A DNA stretch of 64,000 bases, taken from assembly GCF_018691265.1 (NCBI RefSeq), contig NW_024881327.1, forward strand, positions 26,157,936 to 26,221,935, written 5' to 3'. Positions 12,333 to 26,368 of the stretch are shown in pieces. Each line of letters begins with the position of its first letter. The stretch's first letter is position 1. The translations under genes were made by a program, and so were the position numbers. Source of the DNA: Tyto alba. Lineage: Eukaryota; Chordata; Aves; Strigiformes; Tytonidae. A model generated the notes under the pieces. It was not told where the DNA came from. It ran no database searches and saw only the letters and a program-made list of their open reading frames with translations.

Positions 12333-15300
12333 AACACATTATTCAGTGTTTTTATGTGTAAAAAATACATCAGTGTCTATTTATCTATTTTTAGTTTTCC
12401 TTTTCCACGAAGTCACAATCGCAGAGCTGGTTAGGTGAGACTGAATCGGCAGGAGTTAAACCACAGAGCAGAGTCAATGTTTGGTAGCTACTCCCTAGTA
12501 ACAAATAGTGCCCAACTAATCATGCATCTGCAAGGCATTACTTCCTAATGAAGCAATGAATTCCTTAGGGAGATAAGTGTAGGACAGCAATTAGCTTGTG
12601 TTGCTACTGTATGATTTCTAGTGAAGCTCTGAGCACCTGCTTGTTCTACCATGTTGATCTGATTAATTGATAACACATGGGATTATTTGGTAACATGGCT
12701 TGTCTTCCATAAACTGCCCTAGATCCTCATTTTCTCTTCCTGTACCAAGGGGTATTAGATGGGAATTTTTGGTAAATCCAACCTTGTTTTGAGTAGCTGT
12801 GAGATTGAAGGGCCAATACTGACTCTGCAGCAGTCCTTTAAAGACTAATGATTCATCTTTTCCTGGATATGTCTTAGCTTTTAGGGAGATTTCCAGTTTG
12901 CCACAAGAGATGGGTGCTACATAAGTGCATGAGTGGGAGAGCTGCTGTGGGATTCTGTCCAGTGCCATTGTTTGCACACTTTCCAAGGAAGATGACAGCC
13001 AAGAAAAGAAAATTCTGAGCTATTCCTAGCTCACTTGAGCTTTGTGTATGTGTGTAATGGGGGGCCAACATTGGAGAAAATGCTATGGCCATAGAACAGG
13101 AGATCAGTATAGTTGGTGGACACAATGAGCTTCAGGCACTGAGGGCTTTTCATCTAATACAATCATTACTGGAGTATTCTTTGCCCTTTTATGGAGTATG
13201 AGTGTGTCTGTTCTAATTTCTCATGCTTTTTTGCTAAGAGTTTAACTGAATATCATTTGCAATTCAAGATCTTTAAACTCTAGGCTTTGGCAAACTTGAA
13301 ATGTTATTTGGTTTTAAATAGACATTAATGCAGGAGTAACGCTTGCAAGCCAGGGGCCTGTACAGTGTCCCAAAGCAGCACACACTCCTGCTCAAAACTA
13401 AGGCAATGCCTGTTGGCTGGAGTTTACTGCCAAGGGAATTTCCTATGTGTGTGTGGTTTGATGAGCCTGCTACCTGCTGTTATCAGTGGGACTGCTTTAT
13501 TATGTGCGATTGATAAAGAGATTGCTGACTGACTGGAATCCTGATTAATTTTAAGGTGTTTTTTGTCCCCTGAGCTTACTGTAGGAGGTGATATTAGCAG
13601 GTCAGGAAAGCTTTCTTTGTGGGAAGCAGCTCTCTCTGTAGAGCATGTATGCAAGCGTCAGCTGAAATCTGCTCTCAAGCCCTGGCTGTGTTCAGCACCA
13701 AGAATAAACTCTAGCTTGCAACAACCATCTCGCTCATACGATGGCTCGGGAACTGCTTTTGGCCGAGCCATGGCCCTCATGACAGCCTACCTCCATCTGG
13801 AAAGCGCGAGGAGGCGGCTCTCTTCCAGGCCAATGCCAGTGGCAAGCAGCCACGCAGCCAGCACGGCGCTGGAGATCAGGGAGGACAGCCTGCAGTGACC
13901 ACGTCCTTGTCTGGCGGCAGTGATGCCGGGTGCATGGTGTGCCAGGAGGCTGGCCCTGCACAGTCTCTTGCCAAGCTCTTTTCCTGTGTACAGAGATAGG
14001 GGAGGCACAGCCCAAACTGTCCTGGCAGCTGCCTGGATTCAGAAAAGAGAAAATGTCAGAAACACTTCCTCGTGCAGCCGAGGTTGTTAAGCCAGGCTGT
14101 AACGCATAAACAGGGCAGATTTGACTTCTTTGAAGTCAGTGGGAGCTTTGCCATTAATTAAATAGCGCTTGTTTTTAATTGAAACTGTTTTCTTACTCCT
14201 TTCTAACAAATTGTCTAGTACTTAAAACAAATCTGTCACCCTGTTGCTTGAGCAGGCAATGTTTTCTGACCGTACAAGCAGGTTAGCCTTCAGGTGAAGT
14301 ACGTTTTCCAAACAAGCACAGCTACATCTTTTGTCTGCAAGACACGTGTCATGGCTTTGATGTTGTGATAATCCAATGTAAATATTTATTTTTCAGTAAA
14401 TATACAGAAAAGAAAAAAATTAAAAAGAGGAGATGAACTGTTACGTTTTTCTTCTCCTGACCTCTGAGGTCACTTCCAAATGACAGAGAAGGGCAATTGT
14501 TTAGAAGAGAATGCATTGAAATGCAGCCACTGATAAACACTGCCTTTCAACTGGTTTACTCATTATCAGTTGTACCTCCAAGAAACCTCTACGTGTGTTT
14601 ACTAAAAAAGGCTTTACTTTCCTTTCATCAATGCCTTCATCTCAGCCAAGTTGCCCCAGTTCCTTTCTATCTGCAGCCATGTGAAAAATGACATGTGGAA
14701 GAGTAGCTTCAAAGGAAAACTAGTCTTACATGGTTGAGCATACAAGTACCAGTACTTTTATGATTCTTCGTTGAAATGTAACAGGACAATTTCTCTCTGT
14801 GACAATTCCTCAAAAATAGAGCATTAGCCAGTTTATCAGCTAATGTTTTTGGTGTCTGGGACACTATGGCCACTGCATAAGTAAGAGGATTGCGCTGAAC
14901 ACTCGGAGCTACAAGTCTAATTCCAATTTCACGTTTTGCTACAAAATCTAAGACTTCATTTTTGTGAAAATTAGTAGTGCCCCTATCTCACATGCTTCAG
15001 GAAGTGGCCTTTTCCTGATGGAAAGCCATTCCTTCCCAAGGGAAAAACGGCAACATTTTTGCACAAATATGTGTGAAACATTAAATTTATTTTGCACAAA
15101 CATAGAACTACTATGTTTAAAACATTTACAGCTTAAAGACAAAGGTGAAACGTTAAAATTATCTGGACTAGAACATTTATATGTTTTTGAAAGGGAATAT
15201 TGTAAAACCTTCAGAAATTTTTAGGTTAATTTGCAAGTCGTAAGCCTAATTACTCTGACACAGGGCCTGTGTTCTGCATGGATCAGATGTGATATGTCCA

Positions 15301-18300
15301 AACAACTACATCAGTTTGGTTCTTGTCCTGGTGACTAAGAGAAGACCTTTTCCACTGAGCTCTTTGACTTTAATTTCTGGAGCTCTGTGGCAGCCACTGT
15401 TCTGCTCAAACATCTAGACATCCTTCGCTAAGCTGCTAGAAGATTCTGGGTTTTGTTGTCGGTGTTGCATCACTGAAATCCTGAATTGGAGTTAGTTCCA
15501 CCAAACACGCCTTTAAAAAAACCCACAAAACAAAGGTATAGCCTGCCCTACTTCCATAAAAACATCTTGACGCTGTCTTCCTTCATCCATCGTCACTGCT
15601 GTGGGAGCAGCCACAGACTTGCCTGCTCCACTTTCTGTGCTGCTGGTCCAGGAATTGAGGTAGAATGCCTTTGTGGGATCTCATATTTCTATGAAGAAGT
15701 TAATGTGGCTTTAAATGAGTTTTATAGATTATATTTGTGTATTATAATTGTGAGGTCACACTTGTGAATGAGAAGGTTGGAGATTTTTAATATACGTTCA
15801 AAATGTAATTAGCAGCATGCTATTATACCTACATGTGAGCCTGGAATGGATGCTGCTGTTCCTGCAAGAGGGGCTGAGCTCTTCAGGAGTTGATGCCAGG
15901 AGTACAGCTTACGAAATACTTAGGGAAATCAAAGTAATTAGCATTTAAATCCAGATTTTCTGGAGAAGCATCCTTGTCTCTCAAACTCTTGTGTAGGAGA
16001 TGAATGCATTGTAAACATGACAATGGGTTCACAGATTTTGTTGGAGCTTGCATTGCCTCTCCATCCCGAGGCTGCCTGTGAGTTTGTTTCACCCTAGCTC
16101 ACACACTGGTTATTGCATGACCAGCAGTGTGTGTGTAACTTTTCGTGTTCAGGGGGAGGAATAAGGGGATGACTGTCCTCTGGCAGTAGAGGTGGCTGTC
16201 CCAAAGTGACCTTTTAAGCACAAGCACTAGGAAGAGAACCCTGAAAGTTGCTGGCTCTTCCCTCTATAAATGTCCTTCTCTTTTCCTGAACAGAAACATA
16301 TATTCTTTGAGTGTATTCCCACCAGTAACGTATACAGAAACCTGGAAGACCAATGAAGTATCTATTTTCTAACCTGTTCCTGAGAGCTTTGTTCCAGGTG
16401 GACCATTTCTCATTAACTCTACAGATGACTTTCAGATTGTGAGCAGCAAGATAAGAACCGTGACCTGATAGTCAAAGATATGAGGACCACTAGTTATTAA
16501 TATCAAGAACGTATATTTTTAAAAAATCGGATTCCTTATTTGCATTTCAAAGACCTGTTTCTATTAGTCTCAACAGTCAAATACTTCTGATTTTGGTGGG
16601 AGCAGTGCCTGACTTTAACTATTAAAGCACAGATTATCTTGGAGGTAGCTCTGACTCCACAGATGCCTGAGCCCTGGAGAGAGTCACGCCTGCCATCTGG
16701 CCAGCCCTGGCAGGCGGCTGTGAAGTGCTTTGGTATTCCCTCAACAATTATTCATTTCAGTAGAAAATGCCTGAGCTTTCAGGGAGGTCCCCATGCCCAC
16801 TGTGTTTGTTGTTGCTGTTTTTTCCATCACAGAGTGCCCTTCACGCCGTCACCTGTCACGAGAAGGTGGTGGCTGTCCGGAAAGATCACACAGAATCGCT
16901 GGGAATGACTGTAGCAGGCGGAGCATCCAACCGGGAATGGGATCTGCCCATCTATGTGATAAGTGTCGAACCTGGAGGAGTTATCAGCAGAGACAGCAGG
17001 ATAAAAACAGGTAAAAAGAGGGGACTTTGAAAGCCTGCTTTAATTCAAAGGCTCCCTTTGAAAAACAGAGGGATAGTGATAGAGCATTGCACCCTGACAT
17101 CTTCAGCCATCCCATAGATTTTGGGATGCATCCGATTAGAGGGTCTCAAGTCAGCTACCTGAAAAGGTATAATATGTAGCAGTAACCATCTCTGTGAAGT
17201 GGTATATAGGCATATTATGGTAGGAAAAAAAAAATTAATAGTTTTTCAGAGGAAAATGATCTTACACCACTGTCTTCTAACTCCTGAAATCTTCATTGTG
17301 CAATCTTCATGAGTTTTTAATGTAAATTTTTGTGCTTCCTTGTCATTCCATTCATGGCTTTGAAAGAAGTGTAAAGGAGCAGAATTTCCATCATATATGA
17401 AGCAATATTAGTGCCTTGTGGTTCAATGTGATGTCTGGAAACATTGGCTTCATAATTCCATTTGGCTCTTGATGTAACAGAGTGATAAAATTAATAGCTT
17501 CTCCCCCTCTGCATGAATAGGCCTTTAGAGTAAGATGAAGAGCATATTTTATCAGTGGATTTTCCAGGAATAGGTAAGCAGTAGAGGAATGGTGAAACTC
17601 TCAGTTTTCAGTATGTTGCATCTCCAAGAGCCAAGTACCTCGGTACCCTGCATCCAGCAACCACACAGCTCCCTGTCCCCTTGCCCTTCATCTCCCATCT
17701 TCAGCTTCAGCCCAGTCACTGCCCAGAAGATGAAGGGAAATCCTGAGTGTGAGGGAAGTGAAGGCACCCAAAAGTGGGGCAAATAGCTGCAGCCCAGTTG
17801 AGCCCCACAATCCTGGGTCGCAGCACCCAGCACTGGCACATGTGGGAACCTCCCTTTTGCGGGAGCTATGGCTGCTCATCAAAACCCATGTAAGAACACG
17901 ACAACAGCAGCAAACCAGCAGGTTTCCCCTTTCCTCCTGCTGGGAAATGACTGCCTCTCAGTGGGATACATTTTCCAAAAAATATTCATCATGAGGCAGT
18001 ATGGAAAATTCAGCCTAGTTAATTTGATAAAATTAGAAACAAATGAATACGTGATGTTATAACAGCGCCATAAGCCTCCACGGTTTAGAGCAGCCCTTAG
18101 GCTGTTTTCTGCCTCGTTGGAGCAGACCACAAGAAGAGGTTAATGTTCACGTCTCACTGCCTGGGCTGCCAGTGAATATGGCCCCTGCTTGGAGGAGCAT
18201 GCAGGTGAAGAGCAGAGGGCACCCAGGGAAGCCCTACCCTTGGAGCATGCCGTGGCAGGTAGCGGGTCACTTGGCACCGTGGCTGCTTGCATGACATTAA

Positions 18301-21300
18301 TGATGTCTTTGTTGTTCTCCCTGTAGTAATTGAGGTCATCTTTGCATTTTTCTCTGAAGCTGCTGTGACTACATTGTAAATAAGGCATACAGAAAGATGT
18401 TTTGGCTTGCGGCCATTCAAACAGGCATTAACATTAAAATAATAATACATTATTCTGCAAAGCAAACTTTACGAGGAGCCAGCTGAAGCAGCAGACCTCA
18501 GCTTAGGGAGCACTGGGAGAAAACCATCTTTGAGCTTTCAGGTTTCAAGCTCAGGGTGAGTACATAAGTTGTTAGCTGGAAGTGGGCTTTGGAGACCTGG
18601 ACTAGCATCAGGTGCCTGTACCAAAGCTTGTTGGTGCAGCAGGACCACAGCTGTGCTGTTCAGCTCTGGATGCAGGACATGACGTGACAAGAAACCAGGA
18701 CCAAATCCTCTGTCCGGCCCCGTGGTGCTCCTGTGTGCAGGGATCTGGCCCCTTCCCTGCTGCTTGTGACATGTTTACTAGCATATGCTTCACATCCATG
18801 TTAAACGATAGGATTAACGAGCAGCCTCATCAGGCAGCAAGTTCTTGCCTGTGGCTTTGACTCGCTTGTTCGGGGGGGTGGGGAGGGGATCCTGGAAGCA
18901 CTTGCAAGGGTCTTTCATCATCCTTTTTATCGGTCTCAGGTGACATCCTCCTGAATGTGAACGGGATTGACCTGACGGGGGTCAGCCGGAGCGAGGCCGT
19001 TGCCCTGCTGAAAAACACCAATTCGGCGGTGGTGCTCAAAGCCCTGGAGCTGCGAGCCTGCGAAGCCCAGGAGGAACGGGGCCGCCTGCCACCCCCCGAG
19101 GCCACGCAGGCGACCTCCGAGCGCAGCGAGTGGTCACCTTCCTGGGTTATGTGGCTGGAGCTGCCACGGTAAGTCCACAGATTGCATCCTCTTGCTGAAG
19201 GGGAGTGGGAGGAAAGATTTGTATTTTCTGGCAATTCTTTCTTTTGGCTTGATTCATTGCACTGACATCTTAATTAAATCCAGGCTCTGTCACAGACTTG
19301 ACTCTAAACACCTCCCTTTTGTAAAAGGGTACATGGAAAAATAGACACGCAGATCCCATTGCAAGGGAGGAAAGGGTCCTGAATTGTTCCAGTCTTGAAA
19401 ACATATCTGGCACTTAGGGAGTGAATGGAAAAGCTTGCAGGGATGCAGGAGCTTGCTGAACTGGGGTCTAGGCTCGACCACCCTGCAGAAGGCAGAGCTA
19501 CCCCTCCTGCAGCTCTCAAGCTGCACAGCCCTGCTCCTCAGCCAAATCCAGCTGAATTGTTTGACTTTGCCCAGATGTTGCAAAGTGCGTGCAGTTGGCC
19601 GGTATCTCCAAATCACCTCTTTTAACCCCACCCCCGACTGAAAGAAGTGCATTTGTCATACACAGGAAGCAGCTGTGTTGTCATTTCAGTAAGGATAATA
19701 AAAGCCACATCGCATGTTGTTCTCTCAGACACGCTCAGTGTGCAGGGTGTATACCTGGAGCTTCAGCGACATTTTGTACAGTATTGAGTGAGGACATGTT
19801 GTGAATCTGTGAATACGCGAAGCTGACCTCACCTCACACAGCGGAAATTGGTATTCAGCTTTAAGGAATGAAGAATTTAGCTTACAAGTTACTCTTGCCC
19901 ATACTCCCAACCCTGGCAGCAGTTCAGAGTCTCTCTCTCTTTTATGGGGGGGCACGAAAAGATGGTCTGCAGAACAGGTGGGCTTTTGCTCTAGGCACAG
20001 TTTCAGGACTCCTCTTTGTTTTCCAGTCTCGCATAGCAGGTTAGATGCTTTCCCTTCTTCTGGTTTGAGCCATTTTGAGCTTATTGACCTTGCAGCAAGG
20101 TCTGCTGAGAGGGCCAGATGTGTTTTGGGGCTTGCTCTGAGGCTAATGGCTGTGTAACATGTGCTGACACACTGCAAGAGCAGAAGGCAGGGTCTATGTC
20201 TGTCACCCACAGATGAAAGGTTCCTCCTCCAGAGGAGACGACTCTGTCCTTATTCCTGTGAAAGAAAAGCAGTAAAAATTTAAAAATCAATAAATGGATG
20301 GCCCATAACTTGCTACCCCGGGCAATGGTAAACTTTTCTCACCCAGTCTCATTGCAGACAGGCAGGCCCAGGTAGGTCCTCATTCCTGCTTGTTTCTTCT
20401 GCACTCCTTAGCTTGACCAGCAGCATCAAGAAAGTGCTGGAGCATGGATAATGCTCCCAGCAGAGAGACAGCAAGCAGGCTACAGGTGTTCTAGATGCTG
20501 CAGTCTGCAACGCTGAGTTTTGCCTTCAATCACCATCCATTGCTAGATGGACTGAAACAATTGCATTCTGCCTATGCTTGCTGTAACCCCACCTTTGTTG
20601 GGCTGTATAGAAAACCTGGGCTGCTTGGTCATCATCTCCTACCCAAAGCTGCCTGAATTCCCCATGTCTTCAGCAAGGTGATGGAGAAGAAGGACAGAAG
20701 TCCACAGTACCGCAGGCTTGAGCCCAAGGTCCGCATCAGTCAGTTCCACTTTGCAGTTTAGGGAGAAAAGGTGTTTTTCTGATTTTAAAAGCAGTCTCTA
20801 AGCTCAGTCTATCGCCCCTCCTCTGAAGGCTGTGTGTGTGAAGGCATTCCCACCCCCTTTGGTCTGAAGGAAAATCAGTCCCAGTGTCAGCAGGGCTGAA
20901 GACAGGAGTTCATTGTAACTCTATCCCCGGCTGTGATGCCATGCACAGAGCACAGCCCGGCCCTTCCCCACCAAAGGAAAGTAAGGGGATTGGTATGCTG
21001 AGCTGGTACACTGCTCTCGCCATCTGACTAGGACAGGGACCAGCACTGATTAGACATGACAGTAACAAAGGTGCACTGCATCCTCATTAGCAGCTGTTTG
21101 GTTGAGTAGGGGCGTGCGAGGATCTGGTTTGGCTTTGCTCGTTAGGTATTATCAGACCCTTCAGTCCTCCCTAGACTGAGTGTGCTTACACTCTCTCTTG
21201 TACTGATTCTCCAGGGCCCGCACCAGACATCTGGAAGTCCTTCAACAAGTTCTTTCACTAGGACATGTATCACATTAACTCATTTTGCTCCAGGCTGAGC

Positions 21301-24300
21301 ATTTAACCTTTCCCTATCTGGCTTTTGGTTTTCTGTTGGCAAGGATCACATCCCACTAGATCTCAAGGTATTGCTAGCAATCTTATGATGCTTTCCAGGC
21401 TGTTAGAGAAAATTACTCTCTGTCCAAATAGATATCTGAAAGGTCCATCTTGGCAAAGGTGCCTGATATGAAACTATGGGGAAAGAAGGTGAAGATTCAC
21501 CTACCTTAATTAAAATCATTTACCAGAGGGACTGCTCCAAGATATGTGAATCTAAGAATGTTTGCTGCAGCTGATGAAAGATTAGAAATGTCAAAATTAT
21601 GATTGTACAGGATCATGCAAGGTATGTGGGAAGATGGGCAGGACAGGGCACACCTATGTGAGAAAAACTGAACAAACAGAAAAGGCAGTAAAACTGGTAG
21701 CCCAGGAACAGGCACAAATTAAAAAAGAGGTGACTGGATGGTGGATTCTTTAAATTCTGTCAAAAAGGGAAAGATGTGGCTTTAGACAAACCATGTCAGT
21801 GCAGTGTGAATATCTATTCACAGCAAGTAAGGTGGGGAGCACAGAGGCAGCCTGATGTCGCAACTTAGAGAGGGATGCTCGGGCTTGGGAAACGGAGGGG
21901 AGAGTCTTTCCTTCTGTGTTCCAGAAACATTGATTTTGAGTGAAGGATAGCCCCATAGAATCTGCTGACTTGAGCTAAACATTAGAAGATGTCTACAGAC
22001 CTCTGTCCATGACTGCAGAAGCAGAAAACAAGTTAACATTAATATTAGTTACATGATTAAAAGTACCTTTCTCATTTGTGAGGCTGGTGTACTGTAAATA
22101 CCTAATTCCCCATACAAGCACAGAACTTGCCCCTTTCCCAGGGACTGCATGCATGTTATAGAGATAAGCACAGACAAGAGACACAAATATTGAGTTAGGC
22201 AATTACAGCATTTTTCTGGATGAAGTTGGAAGCAGCAGAATCCAACAGGTTATCCGGCTCCTCGCACCGAAGCTCAAAGCCTGGGAAAAGCCATCTTGCG
22301 TAACTTAACATTTGTGGATCTCACTTAAATCTCAGCCTTTTCCTTGCGAGATCTTAAAATTGGCTTTGGCCACTTTTATATGACTTGATAATACATAAAC
22401 AACTCCTCTGTTCTTTCTGTAGTACAATCCAATATGTGGTGGTTATAAAATAGACGCACATGTGCATCTGCCGTCTGTCAAAACTTGGCCCGCATGAGAG
22501 CGGAGGGGCTGCGGGCGTCGGGAGGAAACAGTGATGCAGGACCTTAAGCATTCCCGCCCGAAGACCTACTTCAGGGTAGCTAATCTAATTGTTTGTTGTT
22601 GAGGAAGACAGGTCTCCTTTAGTATTGGAGGGAAATGTTGTGAAGCTTGCACAAAGGAAGTAATGTGGACCAGCTGGTGAAAAGTGTTTCCCCAGCCCCA
22701 TGGTGTTCCTTCTACTCTTGCTTGTTTTCCTGCTCTCCTTTCTTTGCTCTCCTCACATTTCCTTCCCCCAGCTAGCACTTAAAAATACTTTATAGATCAT
22801 CCTGTCATGACATTTACAAACATTAGCACTTCATATGAGTGCTTTTCTTCATCTGCAAAGTGAGATGAGAAAGACAGGAGGTGGCCAAAGTCCTTCTGCA
22901 AACCAGGGGTAGAACTGTACGTAAAACATGGAATTAAGACAGAAACTCCCCCAAATTAACTCCATCCAGGCTGTAGAGCTCTGATGGGAGCAATTCTCAG
23001 ATATTACTGTGCTCCACTGCCACTTGTCTACTGTAACAGGGCAGGGGGAGGGAGTCGTGCTTTTCGTACCTGTTATTGCTGAAGTCCTCCTGAAGTCGGG
23101 CTGGTTTTCATTCCCAGAGCATAAGGCTACTCATGCTTCATGAAAAGCAGCAGAGAATCGTGCATTTAACTACTTGAAAACAGGCACTTTTAAATTCCTT
23201 TTGCATCAGTAACTGATGCTCAGTTGTAGCATTTCTTACAATAGAACCCTGTGTCTAGACACTGTTTATCATCAGATCTTGAATCTGAGGCAAGTTCACA
23301 CATAAATTACTCCTGTCCTCAGCTTTTGGAGTATTTACAGATAGAGGCAGAAAACTGCGAGCTGCTCTCTTCCAAGGCAGAAGACGGTTCTCCTCGGACT
23401 GGCTGCAGTTCAGTGGGTTATGGCAGTTTAACTGGGTCAAAACACACAGACTGGGACTTCCATTACCACAGAGAAGCAATCCACTCAAACACACTAAGCA
23501 TCTTTGGATGATGCAAGTACTTATTTTGTTTTCTCTCTCTGGCACTTTCTAGCTTATCACTCCATGGGGATAAACAGACCCAAATGAACTAAGTCCCCTC
23601 AGGCTGCTCGTTGCTCAGGCAGAGCAGGCAGCGCTGCTCTAAGCTGTTTGGAGCAAGCAGTGCCCACGTTAGACGTAGCTCAGCTTCACCCACCCTCCCT
23701 CCCAGCACCCTCTTCACCTTTCTGACAGCACTAATGCAGAGCTGATGGATGCTGCACTGCCGCGTTTACCCCATAGGGTGGAGATAAGGAAATGTCAATT
23801 TGAAGGTGTAAACACCACCTAGCCACTCTTCTTCCGTCATAAGTTAATCTCTAGCTATGCCTGGTGTGATGGGTTGGACCCGGCCTGCACCAAGCACCCG
23901 CACAGCTCAACACCCACACCAGGATGAGGGAAAATAGGAAGAACAAGAGCAAGAAAGTTCATGGGTCAAACCACTCACCCAATACTGCTGTGGGCAAAAC
24001 AGACTTGTCTTGGGGAATTTAACCTGTAACATTTAATTACCAACTTGGGTCTTGGGAGCCAAAGACGACAAACACGTAAACACTTTGGGAAAAGCCCTTT
24101 CCTCCCCTTTTCCCATTCTCAGCTTCACTCCAGCGCCTCACGTGCCGCGTTCCAGGTCTGCACTGCTTTGCTGTCACAGCGCGTTACACCCCGACCCTTC
24201 GGGAGGCAAAGGGCGGCGCAGGGGTTTGGGGGCAGGACGGAGTAGTTGCTCTCTGCCACTCCTTGCTTCCCATGTGTTTCCTCTGCTCTGGCAGGCAGAA

Positions 24301-26337
24301 CCATCCTCATCCTAGTATGCCATGTCTAGTTTACTTATTTAGCACACACTTCGGCAGCAAATATGTAGTTATGCTTTCTGGGCTGATGGAGACCGTGTAA
24401 CTGAAAACCTTGCAGACTGTATGTGCAGAATACACGTAAGCCTTCTTTGCCTTCACTGTGTTCTCATGTCTTTACCTGCCTGGCTATTTCTTTTCTATGG
24501 CGGTAGGTTTTAGCTGATTGTCTTTCAATTTCAGCAATGTCCTCCTTACAGCAGTGAGGATAGCAGCGGGCAGCAGAGACCCCTGCCCCCCAAAACCAAC
24601 ACTAGGTAATAGCACCAAGGGCTGAATCCTGGCACCGCTTGGTCATGACCTTGATAAGCACCATCAAACACAGAAGGTTTAAGTGATTTTGCACATTGAA
24701 GAAGTCCACAGATGGTAAAGTAATAATGCCTGGCTGCTGAGGAAAAGAGCAAATGTCACCTGTTTCTTACATTAGCAGCCAGTGAATTCTTGTGCAGATA
24801 TTATATACCTACCATCCTGGCAGCAGGTGAATATTTGTAGGTCCTGGGGGACTAATGTAGTATTACTATAAAATCCTGCTGTGAAACACAGCAAAAGCAT
24901 TATTTGACAAATCAAATTTTAAAAATGCTAGACATACTGGTCTTCGAGATAAAGTTATTTATCCTTCTACAGAAGAAGGGTCAGCTCATTCTTAAAAACC
25001 TAAAGAGTCTCTGGATAGACCTTTTAACAACTGCTTGCTGTGGACCAGTTTATAATTTCAGATTTAGAATAGCAGGATTTTCAGGCTCTTCAGTCATTCC
25101 TGGTACACCATTAATGATGAGTGGGTTAAGTACTAAGAACAGAAATTTCTGTTGCTCTGTAACTAATGAAATACATTTGTTTTTTTTCCCGATTGGTTAA
25201 AAAAACAAAACAAAATAAAACAAAACAAAACAAGGCCCGCACTAAAATTAATGTACTCAGAGCAACAGGCAAATTGTAAGAGTCTAATAACCTAGTAACT
25301 CAGGCGTTCCCCAGTTGTTTCAGCTAAGCTTTGACTCAGCATAATTTACATTATCATAAAATACATTCAAAACACAAATGCAGGGAGAAGCAGATTTCAG
25401 CTCTCTTACCATAAAACCTTGTGTTAATCATGGTAGTGAGGATGAGTGAGCTTCATGACAGAAGACTCGGTACCCCAAAGCACTGACTGACACGGAGAAG
25501 CTTCTCTCATCTTCCATGCTGCAACTTGCCATGTTACTTGACAAGAAAAGCTCAGGATCCCTTCTTCCACTGACACTCTTCTTTGTGTCATCTCTGTGAT
25601 TTTTGTAATTCTGGCTCATTTCATTGCCCTTTATTTAGTTTTGACACGCACCATAGTAATAAATGCCTGACCACTTTTGACAGAGCTAATCACATACAGG
25701 CTCTTATCTGGAAGATAAAACAAGTCACTGGACTGTACAAGGCAGGTACAATACATTTTCTGTAACGATGGTTTACAAATATTCTATCCAGACCCAGTTA
25801 AGGGGTTTTCTCCATCGCTTTGAATTGCAACTAGATCATCTGCATAAATGCTTACCCTGTGAAACAATTTATTTAATATTTTAACCCCAAGATTACCTAG
25901 TAATTTTACTTTCAGGATAACTGGTTGTGGAAAGCAGCACTACAAAACCAGAAGGGAAGTGTAGGTGTCTAATACAGTGGAATTCTGGTGCTATTTTACA
26001 TCTTCAAAACACTCCATAATGTATAAAAAGGCAGACTCATCATTAATGCTTCATCAGAATCTGAAGTTAACCATAAGACATTTCATTAGACTGGTTTGTT
26101 TCAGGTATTTGTACAGCTGCAAAGAAATCGTATTACGAAGAAATACATCTGGAAGTCTTGGCTTCAGCATCGTAGGAGGTTATGAAGAACACACTGGGAA
26201 CAAACCATTCTTTATCAAATCCATTGTTGGGGGAACACCAGCATATAATGATGGCAGAATTAGGTAATGATAAGTATGTAATGAAAAGTAGCATTTAAGG
26301 AAGTCTTTCATCTAGTTCATTTGTGGGTTTTCCTTTT

Positions 26338-26368
<31 letters not shown>

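Larger units (their letters stand above)
19169..26104 (+). other. LNX1 largest intron in the window
   Basis: About 6.9 kb before the PDZ4 exons. It holds an LTR-like fragment (23865-24265) and an AAAAC-type simple repeat (25199-25233). An open reading of 86 codons at 23251-23511 is not in a frame that any LNX1 exon could use. Confidence 0.75.

Noticed and set aside
18830..19234. 134-codon open frame on the - strand
   Set aside because: Shadow of the GC-rich LNX1 exon on the + strand (18940-19168).
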